Below, in pieces: positions 1 through 4,567 of a stretch of 5,625 bases of DNA. A program made the translations under genes and the position numbers. Below the pieces are notes generated by a model. It was not told the DNA's origin. It saw only the letters and a program-made list of their open reading frames with translations, and ran no database searches. The stretch's first letter is position 1, and each line of letters begins with the position of its first letter. Origin of the DNA: Leptospira sp. (GTDB taxonomy: Bacteria; Spirochaetota; Leptospiria; Leptospirales; Leptospiraceae); assembly GCA_025457985.1 (NCBI GenBank), contig JALOTI010000148.1:1-5625 (forward strand). The letters are read 5' to 3'.

Positions 1-56
1 GCATTACCAGCCCTGCTACTGAGCTAGCTCGGCCTCCTGATGCAACAAAAATATGA
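1..56. other. GC-rich edge segment, tRNA-like or 3' end of a gene
   Basis: About the first 43 bases are clearly richer in GC than the AT-rich DNA that follows. On the minus strand, reading leftward from position 33, the sequence begins GCCGAGCTAGCTCAGTAG, which resembles a tRNA acceptor strand plus the T8-A9 and D-stem block. However, the D-loop GG pair is absent, and the following bases do not make a canonical anticodon arm before the window ends. On the plus strand, the frame starting at base 3 stays open to a TGA at 54-56, so it could equally be the last 17 codons of a gene running in from the left. The segment contains a 10-bp palindrome, GAGCTAGCTC, at 21-30. I cannot decide between these readings from the window. 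Confidence 0.25.
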
Positions 57-168
57 AATTTTAAATTGACTTATGGGAAGTAAACGTGAACTTTCGGTGA
101 AAATCTGACAATCAGAAGTTCGAAATTTTTAATTCTCCTTGCGATTCTCTGCAAATATTTCGTAGTAG
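57..168. other. AT-rich leader upstream of the monooxygenase operon
   Basis: This stretch has no coding potential that I can support. It holds a TTGACT hexamer at 66-71 without a good -10 at the usual distance, so no promoter is called. It also holds a perfect 5-3-5 dyad, TCTGA-CAA-TCAGA, at 104-116. Two similar AT-rich words, GAAATTTTAAAT near 55-66 and GAAATTTTTAATT near 122-134, flank the region. Regulatory sites for the downstream operon are expected here, but none can be named with confidence. Confidence 0.4.
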
Positions 169-1338
169 GTGGACATGATTTCTGAACTCAAATCCCCACC
201 AATTCGTTCTATCGACCCTAGAGTTGAGGTCGCTTGGTTTTGTGATCTTTGTAACGGCGACTATCGGTATCTGGGTGTTCCTGATGGAGACTTACGATCC
301 AGTTTTGAACATTGTTCCGAGATCATAAGAACTGCTGATGAATTAGGATATCAGAATATACTCTTGCCAAGTTCCTACCAGGTTGGCCAGGATACTCTCA
401 CATTTGCCGCAGCAGCATCTACATTTACTCAGAATATCTCTCTCCTAACAGCGATTCGTTGCGGAGAAATCCATCCGCCTATGCTTGCAAGGACATTGTC
501 AACACTCGACCATATGTTAAAATGTCGTTTGAACATTAATATTATTTCATCGGATTTACCCGGAACCTTAAAAGACTCTAAAACGAGGTATGAAATTTCA
601 AAAGAAGTCATTCAGATTTTACAACAAGGATGGACTAAAGACCAAATATCTTTCAAAGGCAAACATTATGAATTTGAATTGCCATCGGATCCCATAAAGT
701 CCTATCAGTCTAATGGTGGTCCGCTCCTTTACTTTGGTGGAATATCCGAGGATGCAAGGGAACTTTGTGCTGAATTTTGTGATGTCTTTCTAATGTGGCC
801 GGAAACAGAAGAAAGATTATCGGAGACGATGTTTGACCTAAGTGAACGGGCAAAAAAATACAAACGTACCATTGATTTTGGCCTCCGAATCCACTTGATT
901 GTCCGAGATACGGAAGAAGAAGCCAAAGATGCCGCAAAATCTCTGTTATCTAAAATTGATTTAAGTCGAGCTAATGAAGTAAAACATAGAGCATTAGACT
1001 CGAAATCTGCGGGAGTTTTACGTCAAGATGAACTTCGAAAGTCTGCAGACTCAGAGCTTTTTATAGAACCTTTTATTTGGTCGGGTGTTGGACTTGCTCG
1101 GTCGGGTTGCGGATCTGCAATCGTTGGAACTCCAGAGCAGGTTTATGAAAAAATCCAAAGATATATCAAAATGGGAATCCGTGCCTTTATCTTTTCAGGT
1201 TATCCATTGATTGACGAATCCAAAATCTTTGCAAAGAAAGTACTTCCGCAGTTACATACAATAAATTTCGCTGAAGCGCAAGGTAGAAAACCCAAAGGTA
1301 TTCCCGTAACCCCTCTTACAACTGGAGAAAGAAAATGA
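169..1338 (+). CDS. LLM-class flavin-dependent monooxygenase, SsuD-like
   Basis: This 389-residue protein belongs to the bacterial luciferase-like family. Such cytoplasmic enzymes use reduced FMN, supplied by a partner reductase, and O2. The closest family I recognise is alkanesulfonate monooxygenase SsuD (about 380 residues), which converts sulfonates to an aldehyde plus sulfite. By hand alignment the catalytic block is kept: Arg240 and His242 in GLRIHLIV (SsuD Arg226/His228), Arg311 in GLARSGCG (Arg297), and Tyr345 in FSGYP (Tyr331). The SsuD Cys54 position appears to be Gly73 in YQVGQD. Other family-like blocks are LYFGG at 187-191 and AIVGTPEQV at 317-325. An in-frame TAG at 166-168 limits the start to GTG 169 or ATG 175. 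AGGTGG at 167-172 is too close to the ATG to be an ideal ribosome site, so the exact start is unsure. The stop overlaps the next start by 4 nt (ATGA). The family is secure; the substrate is not. Confidence 0.88.
   Translation: MDMISELKSPPIRSIDPRVEVAWFCDLCNGDYRYLGVPDGDLRSSFEHCSEIIRTADELGYQNILLPSSYQVGQDTLTFAAAASTFTQNISLLTAIRCGEIHPPMLARTLSTLDHMLKCRLNINIISSDLPGTLKDSKTRYEISKEVIQILQQGWTKDQISFKGKHYEFELPSDPIKSYQSNGGPLLYFGGISEDARELCAEFCDVFLMWPETEERLSETMFDLSERAKKYKRTIDFGLRIHLIVRDTEEEAKDAAKSLLSKIDLSRANEVKHRALDSKSAGVLRQDELRKSADSELFIEPFIWSGVGLARSGCGSAIVGTPEQVYEKIQRYIKMGIRAFIFSGYPLIDESKIFAKKVLPQLHTINFAEAQGRKPKGIPVTPLTTGERK
1324..1327 (+). promoter_or_regulatory. Ribosome binding site of the aldo/keto reductase
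   Basis: GGAG lies inside the last codons of the monooxygenase gene, 7 nt before the ATG at 1335. It supports that start and, together with the ATGA stop/start overlap, suggests translational coupling. Confidence 0.65.
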
Positions 1339-2240
1339 CCGTCCCCAAGATAGAAATTGCAAAAGATGCATTAACTGTATCCAGATTTATTTATGGAATT
1401 TGGCGAATGCATGAAGACAAAGATGGTGTTTCCACCAAACGCATCATTGAAAAAATTGAGGCATGTCTTGCAGTCGGCATTGATAGCTTTGATCACGCAG
1501 ATATCTATGGGAATTTCAATAACGAGGAATTGTTTGGAAAGGCACTTGCCGAAAAACCAATATTAAAGTCCAAGATCAAGTTAGTTACTAAATGCGGTAT
1601 TCAAATTCCTGGTAATAAATTTACAGTTAAACATTATAATACCTCTAAAGAGCATATACGTTATTCTGTAGAGAGATCCCTAAAAAAACTCCAAGTAGAT
1701 CGGCTGGATTTAGTACTGATCCATAGACCTGATCCACTTATGAATCCAGCAGAAATGGCTCAGGTTTTTGAATCACTCATCCAAGAAGGTAAAGTATCCC
1801 ATTTTGGTGTTTCTAATTTTACGAATTCTCAATTCCAGTTATTACAATCCAAGTTTTCAAAAAAACTGGTTACAAACCAGGTAGAGTTTAGTCCTCTTCA
1901 CACGGAACCTTTGTTTGACGGCACATTTGACCTTAGCATTATTGAAGGATTTTCCCCAATGGTTTGGTCGCCAACAGCTGGTGGTAGGATATTCAATCCG
2001 AAGTCAGAAAGGGAATTTGCAGTAAAACAAAAAATCGAAGAGATTGCAAATAGGTATAGCTGTAATCCAGATCAGATACTCTATTCTTGGTTTTTGAACC
2101 ATCCGGCTAAATTGATTCCTATACTTGGAACAAATGATATCAAACGAGTGATTTCCGCTTCGAAGGCATTTAGCTATCCTATTTCAAGAACAGAATGGTT
2201 CGAAATTTTGGAAGCCGGTCGCGGAAAAGAAGTCGCATAA
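1335..2240 (+). CDS. Aldo/keto reductase, YdhF-type oxidoreductase
   Basis: This 301-residue protein is a full-length aldo/keto reductase, an (alpha/beta)8-barrel NAD(P)H enzyme that reduces aldehydes or ketones in the cytoplasm. The catalytic tetrad is visible: Asp53 and Tyr58 in DHADIYG, Lys86 in LVTKCG, and His130 in LIHRPDP. GVSNFT at 158-163, [10 protein letters not shown] at 180-189 and [11 protein letters not shown] at 262-272 (cofactor region) fit the family. The wording of these blocks is close to Escherichia coli YdhF as I remember it. YdhF is itself of unknown physiological role. The gene overlaps the SsuD-like gene by 4 nt and has a GGAG ribosome site, so the two are almost certainly cotranscribed. 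By inference, it could reduce the aldehyde that a C-S-cleaving monooxygenase would release. It is the last gene of the operon, followed by a hairpin. Confidence 0.92.
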   Translation: MTVPKIEIAKDALTVSRFIYGIWRMHEDKDGVSTKRIIEKIEACLAVGIDSFDHADIYGNFNNEELFGKALAEKPILKSKIKLVTKCGIQIPGNKFTVKHYNTSKEHIRYSVERSLKKLQVDRLDLVLIHRPDPLMNPAEMAQVFESLIQEGKVSHFGVSNFTNSQFQLLQSKFSKKLVTNQVEFSPLHTEPLFDGTFDLSIIEGFSPMVWSPTAGGRIFNPKSEREFAVKQKIEEIANRYSCNPDQILYSWFLNHPAKLIPILGTNDIKRVISASKAFSYPISRTEWFEILEAGRGKEVA

Positions 2241-2246
2241 AATAGC

Positions 2247-2278
2247 GTTTGTCATGCGGTGCGTATCCGCATCCAAAC
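2247..2278. terminator. Hairpin between convergent genes, probable bidirectional terminator
   Basis: A 6-bp perfect stem, ATGCGG (2254-2259) with CCGCAT (2267-2272), has a 7-nt loop. It extends past a small asymmetric bulge by five more pairs, GTTTG (2247-2251) with CAAAC (2274-2278). Read on the plus strand it is followed by TTTACTT. Read on the minus strand it is followed, after a GC, by TATTTTAT. It fills the 39-nt gap between the reductase stop and the membrane-protein stop, so it can serve both transcripts. The T-tracts are imperfect. Confidence 0.6.
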
Positions 2279-2279
2279 T

Positions 2280-2684
2280 TTACTTCCCAAGCCGGATAGC
2301 AATAAAAGCCATAGGTATGTAGGCAAAGAGTAAATCTACGACCGTGAACCAAAGTGGGCCAGGTAACATAATAATATTTGCGATCCCACCACTCAAGAAA
2401 ATGATGCTGATCAAGTATGCAAGAATTTGATGGTGTGACTTTACAAATTTTACAGTAAAAAAAGCTCCAAAGAAAGTTCCAAGTGAATGTGCTAAAAAAG
2501 GAAAGAGAAAGTGTTTTGGCTGAAATAGATGGATAGACTCTTTCAACCCTTCCATGGTAGTCACATCTGCTCCCTCTGGTGGAGGAATGATTTGCCCACT
2601 TATCATAATGAGTCCCATGTTTACAGCACTTCCGATTAAAAACCCAATAGCGGTAATTGTAACATTTTGCAGAATCACTTTCAT
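2280..2684 (-). CDS. Hypothetical four-helix membrane protein
   Basis: This 134-residue protein has about four predicted transmembrane segments: roughly residues 8-30, 58-80, 86-107 and 110-131. It probably sits in the inner membrane. A polar stretch at about 31-57 between the first two helices carries IIPPPEGAD and ends in HLFQPKHF. With NMG at 22-24 and the AYIPM block at 121-125, these look like conserved marks of a small uncharacterised family that I have seen in spirochaetes and Bacteroidetes. I know of no established function and cannot name a domain with certainty. GAAGGAAGG on the minus strand (2704 to 2696) stands 11 nt before the ATG and supports the start. The gene follows the SDR by 76 nt on the same strand. 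It may be the distal gene of that operon or have its own promoter. Confidence 0.82.
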   Translation of the reverse strand: MKVILQNVTITAIGFLIGSAVNMGLIMISGQIIPPPEGADVTTMEGLKESIHLFQPKHFLFPFLAHSLGTFFGAFFTVKFVKSHHQILAYLISIIFLSGGIANIIMLPGPLWFTVVDLLFAYIPMAFIAIRLGK

Positions 2685-2695
2685 AGAGTATATGA

Positions 2696-2704
2696 CCTTC
2701 CTTC
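2696..2704 (-). promoter_or_regulatory. Ribosome binding site of the membrane protein
   Basis: The minus strand reads GAAGGAAGG, a strong purine-rich Shine-Dalgarno match, with an 11-nt spacer to the ATG at 2684. It decides the start, because no other in-frame ATG lies nearby. Confidence 0.6.
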
Positions 2705-2720
2705 GATCCTAGTTGAAAGT

Positions 2721-2744
2721 ATCCCCAAAAACTGAATCCCCAAA
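2721..2744. repeat. Tandem-like direct repeat ATCCCCAAA, 15-bp period
   Basis: ATCCCCAAA occurs at 2721-2729 and again at 2736-2744 (TTTGGGGAT twice on the minus strand). Both copies fall in the 76-nt gap upstream of the membrane-protein gene. A second repeated word, AACTGAA, lies at 2730-2736 and 2753-2759. These could be protein-binding sites or chance. I see no clear promoter hexamers with them. Confidence 0.45.
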
Positions 2745-2760
2745 TAGAATTTAACTGAAA

Positions 2761-3465
2761 CTACCATGTGATTTCTTTTTTGTCACGAAAAAATTTACCA
2801 CTCGGACCCGAGCTTGGAAGAGTGGCACACCAAACAATGGTTTCTGCTCCTAACGAAACAGAACGAGTAGCATTCGGTCCTCCCATATCTGTTTTTACCC
2901 ATCCTGGACAGACAGAATTAATTTTTATGTCTTTCGATTTAATTTCTGCATACACCATGCACGTTAAGGAATTGATTGCGGTTTTGGAAATTCGGTAGGC
3001 TGGGTATCCACTTCCCATTTCAGATAGTTGGCCCATCCCTGAACTTACGTTTACGATGCGACCATATCCGTGTTTTTCCATCAATGGAAGAAAGATTTGG
3101 ATAAGTCGAAATGGTCCAAAAACATTTACAGACATCGTCCGCTGTAAGTCTTCTAATTTGGTGTCAAAAAAACTACCGCGATCGATGAGGACCCCGGCAT
3201 TGTTGACAAGAATATCCAACCGTCCAACACGCCCTAGAATCGCGTCATAGGCATTGGTGATACTTTGTTCTTTTGAGACATCTAAAGAAAGTAATTCGCC
3301 ATCACCAACAAGTTTAATCTCTTGGAGAAGATTTTGCGATTCATCAGGATTTCGGCAACCTACAAATACATAGACACCTAACTTTGCTAAATCGAGAGAA
3401 ACCTGTTTGCCGATGCCACGGTTGCCCCCAGTAACAAGTGCAACTACTTTAGTTCCGATATCCAT
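2761..3465 (-). CDS. Short-chain dehydrogenase/reductase, carbonyl reductase-like
   Basis: This 234-residue classical SDR is a cytoplasmic NAD(P)(H)-dependent oxidoreductase with a Rossmann fold. The cofactor motif TGGNRGIG is at 12-19, NNAG at 88-91, the structural Asn114 in SVNVFG, Ser141/Ser142 in VNVSSG, and the catalytic Tyr157 and Lys161 in YPAYRISK. PGWVKTDMGG at 187-196 completes the family set. Arg38 after the second strand (VGCRNP) favours NADPH by the usual SDR rule. The Ser-Tyr spacing is about 15 residues rather than the common 13. This long segment, with SGMGQLSEMG, is typical of the plant and animal carbonyl reductase-like group. The length and the C-terminal FFRDKKEITW suggest an intact protein. 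The start overlaps the end of the hydrolase gene by 22 nt, and only a weak ribosome site (GAGAAAG) is visible. Expression probably depends on translation of the upstream gene. The substrate is unknown. Confidence 0.92.
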   Translation of the reverse strand: MDIGTKVVALVTGGNRGIGKQVSLDLAKLGVYVFVGCRNPDESQNLLQEIKLVGDGELLSLDVSKEQSITNAYDAILGRVGRLDILVNNAGVLIDRGSFFDTKLEDLQRTMSVNVFGPFRLIQIFLPLMEKHGYGRIVNVSSGMGQLSEMGSGYPAYRISKTAINSLTCMVYAEIKSKDIKINSVCPGWVKTDMGGPNATRSVSLGAETIVWCATLPSSGPSGKFFRDKKEITW

Positions 3466-4448
3466 TTTTCAGTTTCTTTCTCTATGAGTGCCTTGTCAGT
3501 GATGATATACTTTGACATAAGCACATGCATTCCATTTTCCACGGCAACTTTTTTGTTCATTGGATTTGGTGCTTTTTCAACGCCAAGATTGGAAAATACT
3601 TCCAACATTTTTGGTACGCTTGCAGTTGGATCTTGTTCTTTTTCCGATTTGTAGTAGTACAAAAGTAAGGCGGGAGAAGTAACCTTTTTGTAAATCTCTG
3701 GAACGGAAGCGTAATTCTTAAGATCGTTTACCCCAACCAAGGCGGAAAAGTATTGTTCTGGATACCAATAATTGTTTCTTTCTGGTAAAACTCTTGGATC
3801 ACCTTCTTTTGTAGTTTTACGTACTTTTCCTTTTAACAAGTGGATAAAAGTAAGTCCACCTGGGTAATTTAGAATATTTAAACTTCCATCGACGGGCGCA
3901 TAGAATGGATTGGCAAGTACGAGTCCATCGACTTCCTCGGGATATTCCGCTGCAAGCCAAGTGGCGAGGAGTCCGCCCATAGAACTTCCAAAAACTATAA
4001 CTTTATCACCTTGCCCTTGCATCATATATAAGGCTTCTCTGGATGCATCTAAGTAGTCTGAAAATTTTTGTTCAGCTTGGTCTTCTTTGTTTGTGCCATG
4101 ACCAGGCAAACGAAGTAGGTAGGTGTTTGCTTTGAATTTTTTAGAAAGTTTCTCCAATACTTCTTCACCTTCTGCCCGTGAGGCGCCAAAACCATGGATG
4201 TATAAAAAAGCTAATGGAGTTTTTTTCCCATAGCTTATGTATCTTTCTTCATTTCCTGGTCTATGCTGTTTTGCCTGACTCAATTTCAATTTTTCTTGGA
4301 AATATGTGTCAAAATTCGCATAACTCAGGTTTGCTTTCGGCTCATAGACGGGTCTTCCCGCGCAAGCAGTTAGAACGAAGGAGAGGGTAATTGCGAAAAG
4401 AAATACCCTCTGGAGGTTGGGTTGGAATAACGAACACAATTTAGTCAT
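3444..4448 (-). CDS. Alpha/beta-hydrolase lipoprotein, esterase-like
   Basis: I place the start at ATG 4448, giving 334 residues. The frame is open up to a GTG at 4508, but a good promoter lies between the two. From this ATG the N-terminus is a standard lipoprotein signal: Lys3 and Arg14, a hydrophobic run, then the lipobox LTAC with Cys29 as the lipidated residue. The mature protein is membrane-anchored outside the cytoplasm. It has an alpha/beta-hydrolase fold: HGFG at 85-88 (oxyanion region), the nucleophile elbow GSSMG at 154-158 with Ser156, a likely acid Asp273 in EQDPTASV, and His308 in NGMHVL. This resembles the carboxylesterase/monoglyceride-lipase group, but the substrate cannot be read from sequence. 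The gene is followed, with 22 nt of overlap, by the SDR gene, and is divergent from the acyl-CoA dehydrogenase. A palindromic operator-like site covers its promoter. Confidence 0.87.
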   Translation of the reverse strand: MTKLCSLFQPNLQRVFLFAITLSFVLTACAGRPVYEPKANLSYANFDTYFQEKLKLSQAKQHRPGNEERYISYGKKTPLAFLYIHGFGASRAEGEEVLEKLSKKFKANTYLLRLPGHGTNKEDQAEQKFSDYLDASREALYMMQGQGDKVIVFGSSMGGLLATWLAAEYPEEVDGLVLANPFYAPVDGSLNILNYPGGLTFIHLLKGKVRKTTKEGDPRVLPERNNYWYPEQYFSALVGVNDLKNYASVPEIYKKVTSPALLLYYYKSEKEQDPTASVPKMLEVFSNLGVEKAPNPMNKKVAVENGMHVLMSKYIITDKALIEKETEKWISELK

Positions 4449-4459
4449 ACAATCCAGAA

Positions 4460-4488
4460 ATTTTACAAGATATTTGCTTACTTGTAAA
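4460..4488 (-). promoter_or_regulatory. Sigma-70-type promoter of the hydrolase-SDR operon
   Basis: On the minus strand, TTTACA (4488 to 4483) and TAAAAT (4465 to 4460) are separated by exactly 17 nt, and each matches the consensus at 5 of 6 positions. The -10 box ends only 11 nt before the ATG at 4448. The transcript should therefore begin within about 5 nt of the start codon, making the mRNA nearly leaderless. The promoter lies inside the longer frame from GTG 4508 and argues against that start. Confidence 0.65.
4462..4488. promoter_or_regulatory. Inverted repeat 8-11-8 over the promoter, candidate operator
   Basis: TTTACAAG (4462-4469) and CTTGTAAA (4481-4488) are perfect inverted copies separated by 11 nt, with arm centres 19 bp apart. 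One arm overlaps the -10 and the other covers the -35 of the minus-strand promoter. A bound dimer would block RNA polymerase. The regulator is not encoded in this window. Part of the match is expected because both promoter hexamers are AT-rich and partly complementary, but the full 8-bp arms exceed that overlap. Confidence 0.5.
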
Positions 4489-4551
4489 GAGAGAAAAACC
4501 CTTGGCACAGAAACCCTCGTACGAAAAAAGGTAGTAAATACCCGATTCTTA

Positions 4552-4558
4552 AAAGGAA
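4552..4558 (+). promoter_or_regulatory. Ribosome binding site of the acyl-CoA dehydrogenase
   Basis: AAAGGAA lies 9 nt upstream of the ATG at 4568. It supports this start, which also matches the usual N-terminus of the family (FTEQQLEIRD). Confidence 0.65.
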
Positions 4559-4567
4559 AATCCCGGA

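Noticed and set aside
1..33. A confident minus-strand tRNA gene
   Set aside because: The TAGCTCAGT block fits, but the D-loop GG pair is missing, no anticodon arm with U33 in place can be drawn, and the 3' half is outside the window.
66..94. Plus-strand promoter with TTGACT at 66-71
   Set aside because: At 17-nt spacing the -10 would be AACTTT, which matches the consensus at only two positions.
429..937. Three minus-strand open frames of 60-75 codons
   Set aside because: All are antisense to the monooxygenase, and two overlap each other. None has family-like motifs.
2768..3250. Plus-strand open frames antisense to the SDR
   Set aside because: The SDR frame carries every catalytic motif. 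The opposite frames carry none.
2761..3465. SDR truncated because it is shorter than about 250 residues
   Set aside because: All catalytic and cofactor motifs are present, and the C-terminus resembles the normal end of carbonyl reductase-like SDRs.
4178..4390. Plus-strand 70-codon frame antisense to the hydrolase
   Set aside because: It lies opposite the lipobox and N-terminal part of the hydrolase, and has no clear start signals or motifs.
4449..4508. Hydrolase N-terminal extension from GTG 4508
   Set aside because: It would put a strong promoter inside the gene and 20 residues ahead of a complete lipoprotein signal.
4502..4540. Plus-strand promoter for the acyl-CoA dehydrogenase from TTGGCA at 4502-4507
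   Set aside because: The -35 matches well, but no acceptable -10 lies 16-18 nt away. The AT-rich TAGTAAATA is about 24 nt away.
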